Source: a virus. Taken from it: a DNA stretch of 46,725 nt. This document shows positions 7,415 through 14,926 of this stretch, one piece after another; within the stretch, counting starts at the first letter, position 1; every line of letters starts with the position of its first letter. A program made the position numbers and the translations under genes. Below the pieces are notes generated by a model. The model made no database searches. It was given only the letters and a program-made list of their open reading frames with translations, and was not told the DNA's origin. The stretch covers positions 1 to 46,725 of the IMG/VR virus record IMGVR_UViG_3300025383_000040, one strand, 5' to 3'.

Positions 7415-7602
7415 TAAATTGAAACCGCCGAGTCATGACCATTACTGCATGTCCACTTTAGTTTATTATGTGTTCTATCAATATAACCCTCATAAACAAT
7501 CTCTTTGCATTCTGCATTTTGACATGAGAAAGAACCATTGGCTGGCTCCATGTATACATCAACTTGATTTTCTTTCTTCAAAAACTTTTCAAGATTTGTC
7601 AT
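7414..7602 (-). CDS. Small zinc-binding protein, 62 aa
   Basis: The frame could be extended to 7722, but that part lies wholly inside recA. The ATG at 7602 has a good ribosome-binding site (AGGAGATTT) and overlaps the recA stop by 14 bases, so I start there. The protein reads MTNLEKFLKKENQVDVYMEP, then CQNAEC at about residue 28 and CSNGHD near the end. These Cys and His pairs suggest a single zinc site. Function unknown; it is coexpressed with recA. Confidence 0.65.
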   Translation of the reverse strand: MTNLEKFLKKENQVDVYMEPANGSFSCQNAECKEIVYEGYIDRTHNKLKWTCSNGHDSAVSI

Positions 7603-8587
7603 AAATCTCCTGCTTAATCTTTTCAGCAACTTCTGGATTTTCACGCAAATACTCGACAGCCTTAGCACGACCTTGGAATCGCTCTTCATTAACCGTGTAC
7701 CAAGCACCGCCCTTTTGAACAATACCCATCATCTCTGCTGTATCTAGGATTTCTCCAACGGCATCAACTCCGACTTTATCCCCTTGGAAGTAAAAATCAT
7801 ATTGACCGCTGAGTCCCATTGGTCCAGTTTTATTGTAGTCAATGATCCAATTAACGGGCCTGCCAACTTTTTGTTCAATGATCTTGTCACCAACTTGGAT
7901 TCCAGACTTAATAGCATTTGCATCAGCTTCGGATGCCCAAAGCTTGATGACGGTGCTGGAGAAAAACTTAACTGCCATGCCCCCTGTTGGGATATGCGAC
8001 GCATGCATAGAACCAAATTGGTTTCTCTGCTGAGAAATAAGAACCAATAGCGTATTTTTGTTTGCGTAGTTAAGCATTTTGACTGCATGTGTCATATCCT
8101 TTGCTTCTGCACCAATCTGCTTGGTGTCTTCTAACTTCTTAAGATCAGAACTATCTTTCTCAAAATAAATGGCGGGGAGTAGTGCTGAGATAGAATCTAC
8201 AACAATAATATCTACTCCCGCCTCCATAAGTTGTTGTGCAACATCCACCATATCATTAATAGATTTAGCAGGAGAATAGATAAGAGAATCTGAATCTACT
8301 CCAAGACGGGCTGCCCAGACTGGATCATAAGATGCTTCTGCATCAATCCAAGCACATGTTTTTCCTTCTTTTTGAGCTTGTCCAATCATCTGCAAACAGA
8401 ATGATGATTTACCAGCGGATTTGTTTCCCCAAATAAGAACTTGACGACCAAAGCCTAGGCCACCTTTTAGGCCCATAGTCAAACCAATACTAGGTGTCTT
8501 TTGCTTTTCTACGCTTACTGTTGTCGCTAGTTGCAGTCTTGCTCTTGTTTTTGGGTCTAGCTTTGCTAGAATTTCTTCCGTTATCAT
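7589..8587 (-). CDS. recA: RecA/UvsX-like recombinase
   Basis: A 332-residue strand-exchange ATPase. Walker A GNKSAGKS is at residues 54-61, Walker B DIIVVDS at 126-132, and the loop LISQQRNQFG with GGMAVKFFSSTVIKLW corresponds to the L1/L2 DNA-binding region. It forms filaments on single-stranded DNA and pairs it with duplex, driving recombination-dependent replication together with the Cas4-like nuclease and RuvC. It is shorter than bacterial RecA (about 350) and has a reduced C-terminal domain, as in phage versions. The ATG at 8587 lies inside the end of the upstream gene, a 98-base overlap. Confidence 0.9.
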   Translation of the reverse strand: MITEEILAKLDPKTRARLQLATTVSVEKQKTPSIGLTMGLKGGLGFGRQVLIWGNKSAGKSSFCLQMIGQAQKEGKTCAWIDAEASYDPVWAARLGVDSDSLIYSPAKSINDMVDVAQQLMEAGVDIIVVDSISALLPAIYFEKDSSDLKKLEDTKQIGAEAKDMTHAVKMLNYANKNTLLVLISQQRNQFGSMHASHIPTGGMAVKFFSSTVIKLWASEADANAIKSGIQVGDKIIEQKVGRPVNWIIDYNKTGPMGLSGQYDFYFQGDKVGVDAVGEILDTAEMMGIVQKGGAWYTVNEERFQGRAKAVEYLRENPEVAEKIKQEIYDKS

Positions 8588-8744
8588 TCATGCTCTTTTC
8601 TAATTCAATCGCTACTTCTTTAATCTGCTCATTACGACTTGCTGCCAAAATGTCTATAATGGTATAGATTGCTTTTTCATCTTCCGCTCTTACGACCAAA
8701 AGATATTCGTTTTCCGTACCTTTAAGTATGTAGGACTCAGCCAT
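8490..8744 (-). CDS. 84-aa protein with basic tail, overlapping recA
   Basis: The first half (MAESYILKGTENEYLLVVRA and on to a predicted helix) looks like a small alpha/beta domain. The second half, from about residue 51, is a disordered Lys/Arg/Ser-rich tail that overlaps the first 98 bases of recA in another frame. A basic tail beside a recombinase gene suggests DNA binding, but this is inference. There is no Shine-Dalgarno site. A TATAAT box ends eight bases before the ATG, so the mRNA may be leaderless. Part of the tail may exist only because recA constrains the shared DNA. Confidence 0.6.
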   Translation of the reverse strand: MAESYILKGTENEYLLVVRAEDEKAIYTIIDILAASRNEQIKEVAIELEKSMNDNGRNSSKARPKNKSKTATSDNSKRRKAKDT

Positions 8745-8752
8745 ATACTTAT

Positions 8753-8758
8753 ATTATA
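8753..8758 (-). promoter_or_regulatory. -10 box (TATAAT) of a probable leaderless transcript
   Basis: TATAAT reads on the minus strand eight bases before the ATG at 8744, in the 16-base gap after the upstream gene. No clear -35 hexamer is visible at 16-18 bases. The position implies a start of transcription at or just before the start codon of the 84-aa gene, upstream of recA. Confidence 0.45.
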
Positions 8759-8760
8759 CA

Positions 8761-9003
8761 CTATTCTGCGGATTCTGTTTCTTGTGTATCTGCTGCATCA
8801 GCAACCTCAGCTGGAGGCAGATCTGCTAGTGTAAATGTAAGTGCCTTAGTCTCTTCATCCTGATTGATAGCAATAGTCTTGCCTGCATAATTAGTAAGAA
8901 GAACTTCAAGAGGTACCTCTACTGTCTTAATTGTTGCAAGAATTGCTGCACAAATCTGTTCAATTGTAATCTGTGTATTTGGAGCCTGAGTTTCATTTGT
9001 CAT
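8761..9003 (-). CDS. Small acidic protein of unknown function, 80 aa
   Basis: An 80-residue acidic protein with a helical N-terminal part (TIEQICAAILATIKTVEVPL), a short strand region and an acidic, Ala-rich tail ending ADTQETESAE. The ribosome-binding site AAGGAGGTGA is one of the best in the window, so it is likely made in quantity. It overlaps nothing but follows the polymerase gene by three bases. Acidic tails are common in single-strand-binding and DNA-mimic proteins, but there is no firm evidence for either here. Confidence 0.6.
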   Translation of the reverse strand: MTNETQAPNTQITIEQICAAILATIKTVEVPLEVLLTNYAGKTIAINQDEETKALTFTLADLPPAEVADAADTQETESAE

Positions 9004-9006
9004 ATT

Positions 9007-12000
9007 TTAATTCACCTCCTTAACATATAAAGTTCCATCTTCCATCTCAGCGATGGCTGGGTCACAAATTTTTCCTGGCTGCATTTTGCCAAGAGCCTTT
9101 GCGTACAATTTAGGAAAAGCAATAACACGCTCTAGATTCTTATCTGCATCAGAAAGAATAATGTGAGCCATCATCTTATTTGCTTTTGTTTTGTAGTGTG
9201 TAAAGTCTAGCACAAGCCTCTTACCGCTGTCAATCTTTAGCTTATCACGATATAGCCAGTGTACAAATGGATCATCAATTTGGTTAACAACATCATCAAT
9301 AGTTACAAACTTGTGAATACGGTTATCTCCTACCAAGAAGAAGTACATCATACCTGGCTCAATTTGTGTATTCTCTGCATGGAAAATACCTACTGATCCT
9401 GTATCATCTACAAGCTCAACTCTTGACCAGCCCGTGCCTTTCTTGATTGATTTAACCATTGCTAAAAGTACAAAGCATCCTTGCTCTAAAAATTCCTCAA
9501 GTGGGTTCACCTGAGCTTTAATTGCAGGGCTAAGCTTTCCTGTATCAAATTTTGGTATGCCCAAATACTCATAAAGATTTTCATTTTCAGTACCTCTTCG
9601 TGGGTTATCTGGAAATGCTGCAGCACCGATCATATTCAAAGATTCAATTGCTCTTGAATTAATACCGCTACCTTTTTGCAATGATCTTTCAGTAAAGTCT
9701 ATATATGACTTAAAAGGTCTTAGGGATATAATCTTACTTCCAATATTATCTGATATGAACTTAATGTTTGACAAACCAAAGCGAATGGAGTTTCCCTGAA
9801 TGCTAAAGTCCAGCTCTGATTCATTTACATGCGGGAGAAGAACTTTGATACCAAGTCGCTTGGCTTCCAAGAGATAATCTGTTCTAGCATCTTTGTCCTT
9901 CTCGTTTTTGAGAACGGCAAACATAAACTCAAGAGGAAAATAACACTTAAGCCAAGCAGTATAATAAGAAAGCATAGAGTACGCAATAGCGTGAGAGCGG
10001 TTAAACGAATAGCCCGCATGAGCTTCAAAGTCATGCCATAGCTTTGTGGCATCCTCAACAGTAATGTGTTGTGAAGCACCTGAGATAAATTGGTCTTTAT
10101 ACGCATCAAATTCACTTGCATCCTTCTTCTTTCCGATAATCTTTCTAACCTTATCAGCATCAGCCCATGACATTCCGCCCAAATAAACGCAAGCCTGCAT
10201 AACTTGTTCCTGATAAATAATAACGCCATATGTACGTTTTGTAAACTCTTGCATAATAGGATGAGCATAAGTAATCATCTCGTCCCCTCGCTTACGTCTA
10301 ATGTAAGAGCCACCTACAGTATTCATAGCACCTGGACGTACAAGGGCATTTGATGCAGCTAAATCTTCAAATGTGCTTACACCCATTTTCATAAGCAGAT
10401 TAGTATAAGGAGTTGCTTCTGCTTGGAACACACCCTTTGTAAATCCACCTGAAAGCATTTCAAATACCTTTTCATCGTCAAGCTTAATTGACTTAAGATC
10501 AACCTTCTTTTTCTTAATGTGTTCGATAGTCTTTAAGGTATCATCAATAACAGAAAGGGTTTTAAGTCCAAGCACATCCAGCTTAATCAAACCTAAATCT
10601 GCTGTTTGCTCCATGTCATAGGCTACAACTGGAATACGTCCTGACACTGATTCATTAGGGTCTTTGCGTGTTTCAATAGGAACATACTTGCTAATATCGT
10701 CCTTAGCTACTACAACTCCCGCTGCATGCATACCATTGCCACGAATCTTTCCACGTAGCATTGAAGCGTATTTAGTTACCTCTGGATATTTTTTTCTGAA
10801 TTCAGCGGTAGAAGGATTTGTTTCATATTCTTCAAACGTCTCAACACCCTTAAGTGCTTTATTAACTTCGCCAAGTGGGACAAGGAACGCACGAGCAACG
10901 TCACGAATAACTCCTTTATCTTTAAAATACTGATACGTAGAAATAGAAGCAACATGCTTAAATTTTTTACGCAGGTAATCTTTTACTTCTCCACGACGAC
11001 GATCCATAAAGTCTGTATCAATATCGGGGAAGTCATTACGCTCTGGATTAATAAAGCGGAAGAACAGCAAGTCAAATTTGATTGGGTCTACTTCCGTAAT
11101 ACCCATCAAATAACATACTAAAGATCCTGCTGCAGATCCACGTCCTGGTCCAACCATGATTTGGTTTTCTTTTGCCCAACCCACCATATCGCCAACAACA
11201 AGGAAGTAGCTAGCAAAATTTTTATCAGCGATGACTTGAAGCTCTTCTTGTAATCTTTCTCTGTATGTCTCATTGTCTAATCCTTTTTCTACTAGAGACT
11301 TTTCACACAACTCTTTTACAGTTTTTAATGCATTTTTCTTTGGTACTGGAAGCAGATCTAAGTTTTCATGGAAATCGTATTCCTGAATCTTGTCTGCAAT
11401 TTCTACTGATGATTCGTAGATATCTGTTCTTTTAAAACCCGCTTTAACAAAATCTGATTCAATCTCAGAGCGGGATTGAATATAAACGTTAATGTCAGCG
11501 AAACTAATAGGGCGATTGGGATAAAGATGATCAAAGCGATCAAGGACAGTAGATCTTTGACGACCACTGGCATAATCTGCTTCTTTATTTTGCGTGGGTT
11601 TAGTCGAGAGGATAAGGAGGAGTTCTTCCAAATCCCTCTCCTCTTTCTTTGCAAAATGACAGTCTCCTGTAGCAACTGGCTTCACTCCCAGCTCGTCTGC
11701 TAATTCAAGCAGCGAGTTATTCAATTCGACTGGGTTGTGTGCTTGAACTTCAATATAAAAGTCTTTGCCAAAACGATTCTTAAACATCTTGACATATTCT
11801 CTTGCTTTATCGTTATCTCCACGCTCAATTGCCTTAGAGATAAGCCCATTCATACAACCAGACAATACAATTATACCGTCACCAAACTCCCAAAGGGAGT
11901 CAATATCAATACGTGGTTTGCGGTAATAACCTTCTGTCCAAGCAATCTGAGAAAGCTTTTGTAAATTCTTAAGACCTAAGTCATCTTTTGCAAGCAAGAT

Positions 12001-12282
12001 AATATGGTTGTAAACCTGAGTATTATCATCACGCTTCTTAACTTCACGTTTGTCGAACCTATCAGTCTCAGAGATATATGCTTCAATGCCAAGGATTGGT
12101 TTCATTCCCAGCTCTTTTGCAGCAATCTGCATATCTCTATGAGACGATAGTGTTCCGTGGTCCGTAATAGATAGACATGTCTGACCCGCTCCCTTAGCAG
12201 CTTCTAATAACTCACGTGGAGTATTAAGTCCATCCATAAGGGAGTAATGGCTATGGACATGTAGATGCACAAAGTCAGACAT
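9007..12282 (-). CDS. dnaE: DNA polymerase III alpha subunit (DnaE-like)
   Basis: A 1091-residue C-family replicative polymerase. The N-terminal PHP domain opens with HLHVHSHYSLMDG and ITDHGTL, with most metal ligands present. The palm has GPGRGSAAGS near residue 385 and the catalytic DFPDIDTDF near 420, with a further Asp in LIKLDVLGL near 550. The helix-hairpin-helix and an OB-fold-like region follow, but the usual C-terminal tau-binding part is short. The protein extends nucleic acid chains at the phage fork, with the helicase, primase and SSB encoded just upstream. No clamp or clamp loader is visible, so it may borrow the host beta clamp. Confidence 0.95.
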   Translation of the reverse strand: MSDFVHLHVHSHYSLMDGLNTPRELLEAAKGAGQTCLSITDHGTLSSHRDMQIAAKELGMKPILGIEAYISETDRFDKREVKKRDDNTQVYNHIILLAKDDLGLKNLQKLSQIAWTEGYYRKPRIDIDSLWEFGDGIIVLSGCMNGLISKAIERGDNDKAREYVKMFKNRFGKDFYIEVQAHNPVELNNSLLELADELGVKPVATGDCHFAKKEERDLEELLLILSTKPTQNKEADYASGRQRSTVLDRFDHLYPNRPISFADINVYIQSRSEIESDFVKAGFKRTDIYESSVEIADKIQEYDFHENLDLLPVPKKNALKTVKELCEKSLVEKGLDNETYRERLQEELQVIADKNFASYFLVVGDMVGWAKENQIMVGPGRGSAAGSLVCYLMGITEVDPIKFDLLFFRFINPERNDFPDIDTDFMDRRRGEVKDYLRKKFKHVASISTYQYFKDKGVIRDVARAFLVPLGEVNKALKGVETFEEYETNPSTAEFRKKYPEVTKYASMLRGKIRGNGMHAAGVVVAKDDISKYVPIETRKDPNESVSGRIPVVAYDMEQTADLGLIKLDVLGLKTLSVIDDTLKTIEHIKKKKVDLKSIKLDDEKVFEMLSGGFTKGVFQAEATPYTNLLMKMGVSTFEDLAASNALVRPGAMNTVGGSYIRRKRGDEMITYAHPIMQEFTKRTYGVIIYQEQVMQACVYLGGMSWADADKVRKIIGKKKDASEFDAYKDQFISGASQHITVEDATKLWHDFEAHAGYSFNRSHAIAYSMLSYYTAWLKCYFPLEFMFAVLKNEKDKDARTDYLLEAKRLGIKVLLPHVNESELDFSIQGNSIRFGLSNIKFISDNIGSKIISLRPFKSYIDFTERSLQKGSGINSRAIESLNMIGAAAFPDNPRRGTENENLYEYLGIPKFDTGKLSPAIKAQVNPLEEFLEQGCFVLLAMVKSIKKGTGWSRVELVDDTGSVGIFHAENTQIEPGMMYFFLVGDNRIHKFVTIDDVVNQIDDPFVHWLYRDKLKIDSGKRLVLDFTHYKTKANKMMAHIILSDADKNLERVIAFPKLYAKALGKMQPGKICDPAIAEMEDGTLYVKEVN

Positions 12283-12307
12283 AATTATCTTTTCTATTAG
12301 TTAGTTA

Positions 12308-12985
12308 TTACCACTCAACGGCGGATGAGGTGGATGATGCAGATTCATCAGACGCATCAGAAGTAATTCCAAGATAGAAGTTCTCCTGCTCATCGTAAGC
12401 AACATCACGGACTGCAGTCTTCGTGAGGTCAAACAACTCATACTTATCAAAATCAATTGGAGCTACATCTGCTGTAGGCAATGGAATAATTGAGTAGTTA
12501 GTATCAGTTGAAGTTCCTGTACGCTTAAGCTTCCAAGTCAAGTTGGAGATGCTTCCAGTCTCACCTGCGTAGTTGATAATCTCTGGTGTAGCAGACTTTG
12601 GACCTGCTCCCTGAGAAAAGATTGCAACGTATGGCTCATTCTCTCCATCGTCTACAATTACATTTGAATAAAAGCGGGACTTGCCCTTCCAACCAGCCTT
12701 CGGATCACGACGGTGTTGTTCACAACCAAAGCAACGACCTTGGTCTTCAATTGTGCAAAGTGCCTTACGCTTGTAGTCTTTAGGGTTAGTATGTTCAATT
12801 GCAATAAAACCAAGACCAGCCTTCTCAACGTAATTCTTTGAGTCTGCATCTAGTTCCTGCATAAATCTGATTTTTACTGATTGGCCATCTTTAAGCTGTA
12901 GCCATCTCCCCTTTTGTGAATCGCCCGATGTTGCTGGACGTTCCATTTGCTTGTTCATATTTGCCAAACCTGTTACGATTCCCAT
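12308..12985 (-). CDS. ssb: Single-stranded DNA-binding protein (gp32-like)
   Basis: A 225-residue protein starting MGIVTGLANMNKQ. C77, C85, C88 and H91 (in ALCTIEDQGRCFGCEQH) can hold a zinc ion within an OB-fold, as in the T4 gp32 group. The C terminus is Ser- and Asp-rich and ends SAVEW; acidic tails of this kind recruit replication partners. The frame extends upstream to 13072, but the ATG at 12985 has an AAGGAGA ribosome-binding site and is preferred. It lies between primase and polymerase, as expected for a fork protein. It has its own probable promoter at 13032. Confidence 0.75.
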   Translation of the reverse strand: MGIVTGLANMNKQMERPATSGDSQKGRWLQLKDGQSVKIRFMQELDADSKNYVEKAGLGFIAIEHTNPKDYKRKALCTIEDQGRCFGCEQHRRDPKAGWKGKSRFYSNVIVDDGENEPYVAIFSQGAGPKSATPEIINYAGETGSISNLTWKLKRTGTSTDTNYSIIPLPTADVAPIDFDKYELFDLTKTAVRDVAYDEQENFYLGITSDASDESASSTSSAVEW

Positions 12986-13006
12986 ATATATTCTCCTTAG
13001 TGTAGT

Positions 13007-13022
13007 GGGCTGTTTAGTGCCC
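13007..13022 (-). other. Hairpin in the SSB mRNA leader
   Basis: GGGC, an 8-nt loop ACTAAACA and GCCC form a short stem three bases after the predicted transcription start at about 13025. It could stabilise the mRNA or serve as a regulatory site for the SSB, which in T4-like systems binds its own leader. That role is inference. Confidence 0.35.
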
Positions 13023-13031
13023 TGTGTCTTT

Positions 13032-13040
13032 AGTATATCA
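13032..13040 (-). promoter_or_regulatory. Extended -10 promoter upstream of ssb
   Basis: TGATATACT on the minus strand is an extended -10 box (TGn followed by TATACT). A weak -35 (TTGAAT) lies upstream at a 14-nt spacing. The TGA is also the stop codon of the primase gene. It would feed ssb and the polymerase. Confidence 0.45.
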
Positions 13041-14000
13041 CATAACTGCGTATTCAAAATGCGGAATTGCATTTTTTACACACATTTTTATTTCTTCATC
13101 TGTGAGATCGCCCACATCTTTTGCTCCATGTGGATAGACAGTTGCACCATCTACACAAGCCCACAAAACATTTTTATTCTTTAATTTATTAGCAATTGTT
13201 TTACCCAATGACCTGCCTGCTGCATCGTTATCCGTCATAATAATAATTGTAGATGCATACTTATTTAGATGTTGAATATTAATATCTGATATGCTTCCAC
13301 CTAATGTAGCGACAGCATTTGGATATCCCGCCTGCCATAAACGAATAGCATCAAAGCTAGACTCAACAATAATAATAGTACCGCCCTCACGCTTTGCTCT
13401 ATGTAGATTAAACATGGTTTTATTTCTTGGCAGGTTAGGACTATTCTTAAATGACTTGCCTTCTATTGATCTTCCAATCACCCCAACTAGCATTCCATCT
13501 GGAGAATGCAATGGAACCATAGTCATTCTCTGAATTGAAGAAAAACCAAGCTGAAAGTATTCCATTGCTTCTTCACTAATTTTTCTAGAAAGCAAGTAAT
13601 CTTTTGAACCATGGGAATTCGACATCAAAAGCATGTGTGCACCCTCTACTGTTTGAGTAGGAAATACTTCAAACTCTGGCTTATCCTCTAGTAAATCTTT
13701 TAACTCTTCTTCAAGTGCTTGTGCAGCAGTTAACTTATTTGCTTGAATAAACCTTAAAGCTTCAAAATCATTTCTATTTGTCAGCTTCTTAACTAAATCA
13801 AGTATTGTTCCAGCAGAATTACAGCTTTGGTTATAGCAAACATAGAGTCCTTTTGCATAACTTACAGCAAAAGCTGGAGAATCTGTGTTGTGGTGAAATG
13901 GGCAAAGGCAAAGAAAATCTTCTCCTGATTGCGAAACTACTTCAACCCCGCAGGAACGCAAAATAGAGCGGAGATCCGCTTTAGAGTATGCATCCTTCAT
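13038..14000 (-). CDS. dnaG: DnaG-type primase
   Basis: A 320-residue primase. The N-terminal zinc-binding domain has CPFH at residues 33-36 and two further cysteines at 55 and 60 (CYNQSC). A TOPRIM core follows, with IIIVESSFDAI (catalytic Glu) near residue 212 and IIIMTDNDAAG (metal-binding Asp pair) near 253. It makes RNA primers for the phage polymerase. It lacks the C-terminal helicase-binding domain of bacterial DnaG, so contact with the DnaB-like helicase must differ. The ATG has an AAAAGGA ribosome-binding site. Confidence 0.9.
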   Translation of the reverse strand: MKDAYSKADLRSILRSCGVEVVSQSGEDFLCLCPFHHNTDSPAFAVSYAKGLYVCYNQSCNSAGTILDLVKKLTNRNDFEALRFIQANKLTAAQALEEELKDLLEDKPEFEVFPTQTVEGAHMLLMSNSHGSKDYLLSRKISEEAMEYFQLGFSSIQRMTMVPLHSPDGMLVGVIGRSIEGKSFKNSPNLPRNKTMFNLHRAKREGGTIIIVESSFDAIRLWQAGYPNAVATLGGSISDINIQHLNKYASTIIIMTDNDAAGRSLGKTIANKLKNKNVLWACVDGATVYPHGAKDVGDLTDEEIKMCVKNAIPHFEYAVM

Positions 14001-14002
14001 TG

Positions 14003-14284
14003 TTATCCTTTTGGTATTAAACTCTGGCCTGAAAAGCCTTCGTATATCAATGCTTTCTTTTTACCTAAATAAATACCATACATCACTAGATTAAAGCTGT
14101 ATTGGTCTTTACTCTCATTGTATTTTACATTAAATTGTGGTGAGATGTCAAGTACTGGGACATATCCTTTGTCTCGCATTTGCTGAACAAGTAGTCTCTC
14201 ATAATTTTCTCTCGAACTCTGAAATTTAGAATCATCTTTGATTATTCCATTCATCCAGAAATCGTGTATCTTTCTTGGGTACAT
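14003..14284 (-). CDS. Conserved phage protein of unknown function, 93 aa
   Basis: A 93-residue protein beginning MYPRKIHDFWMNG with YVPVLDISPQFNVKYNESKD and YGIYLGKKKALIYEGFSGQ later. It looks like a small alpha/beta domain with a C-terminal strand pair. A GTG two codons upstream could also start it, but the ATG at 14284 has AGGTGA before it. It has its own extended -10 promoter and lies between the 2OG oxygenase-like gene and primase. I do not recognise a family. A role in replication is suggested only by place. Confidence 0.6.
   Translation of the reverse strand: MYPRKIHDFWMNGIIKDDSKFQSSRENYERLLVQQMRDKGYVPVLDISPQFNVKYNESKDQYSFNLVMYGIYLGKKKALIYEGFSGQSLIPKG
14122..14151 (-). promoter_or_regulatory. 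Possible internal promoter before primase
   Basis: Minus-strand TTGACA (14151-14146), 18-nt spacer, TAAAAT (14127-14122), lying inside the 93-aa gene. One base off consensus. It would start transcription about 120 bases before the primase ATG. It may be chance within coding sequence. Confidence 0.3.
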
Positions 14285-14304
14285 GATCACCTATCTTTGT
14301 ATAA

Positions 14305-14313
14305 ATTATACCA
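14305..14313 (-). promoter_or_regulatory. Extended -10 promoter (TGGTATAAT)
   Basis: The 51-base gap between two genes contains TGGTATAAT on the minus strand, with no good -35. The transcript would start near 14298, with a leader of about 14 nt holding the AGGTGA site of the 93-aa gene. The same nonamer occurs at 40054 before the tail chaperone gene. Confidence 0.55.
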
Positions 14314-14335
14314 AGATAAGGAATCATTTCATAAA

Positions 14336-14926
14336 CTAATTGTCCATGTAGTCTCTTTCATAAACTCCAAAAGCAGACTTGGATTTCTTTTGCCACTCTT
14401 CAGTAGTTCTAGGATCCACTCCATTAGTCAATGTCCAATGGTCTTTTGTAATCATATGAAAGAAAATCATAGCGGTATATTGATCATCTGTAAACTTCTG
14501 TCTAGGTCTCCAATGGATCTGGTCCCCGCCTGCAAACACAATAGCCTGATTATTTTTTAAGATAAACTCTTTCTTCTCAATAACAATTGGCCATTCAACG
14601 TTTGCATCAAGTTGATAATCAATAACAAATTCAGTTCTGTTTGCATCAATATGCGGGGGCAAACAAACTTCGCCATATTGGTTGTTGTAATAAGAGTATC
14701 CGATATCTCCTGGAACTAGGTCTTCGCCAGAAGTTTCTCTTGCTAGCTTAACTACGATATCCATGATATCTTCCCTGATCTGATTATCAAGCCCCTTTAG
14801 GTATCTACCATTATGTGGGTCAACAACATCAATCTCCTTTGAATCAATAAATCTTTTGAGCCATTGAATTTGTTCTTCATTAAATAGATTATCAACGACT
14901 ATATTTTGCTGGTCTTTACCTGGCAT
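14336..14926 (-). CDS. 2OG-Fe(II) oxygenase-like protein
   Basis: A 196-residue protein with the double-stranded beta-helix signature of 2-oxoglutarate/Fe(II) dioxygenases: PPHIDANRTEF gives the HxD pair, and GGDQIHWRPRQ gives the distal His and an Arg for 2OG. The spacing (about 50 residues between the two) is normal. YNNQYGEVCLPPH is reminiscent of prolyl-4-hydroxylase-like members. Possible substrates are a phage or host protein or a nucleobase. The gene is coupled to the helicase gene (TAATG), so it may act on DNA or a fork protein. The fold call is moderate; the substrate is unknown. Confidence 0.6.
   Translation of the reverse strand: MPGKDQQNIVVDNLFNEEQIQWLKRFIDSKEIDVVDPHNGRYLKGLDNQIREDIMDIVVKLARETSGEDLVPGDIGYSYYNNQYGEVCLPPHIDANRTEFVIDYQLDANVEWPIVIEKKEFILKNNQAIVFAGGDQIHWRPRQKFTDDQYTAMIFFHMITKDHWTLTNGVDPRTTEEWQKKSKSAFGVYERDYMDN

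Noticed and set aside
12986-13072. Longer N terminus for the single-strand-binding protein
   Set aside because: The extra 29 residues overlap the primase end and lack a ribosome-binding site, while ATG at 12985 has AAGGAGA at good spacing.
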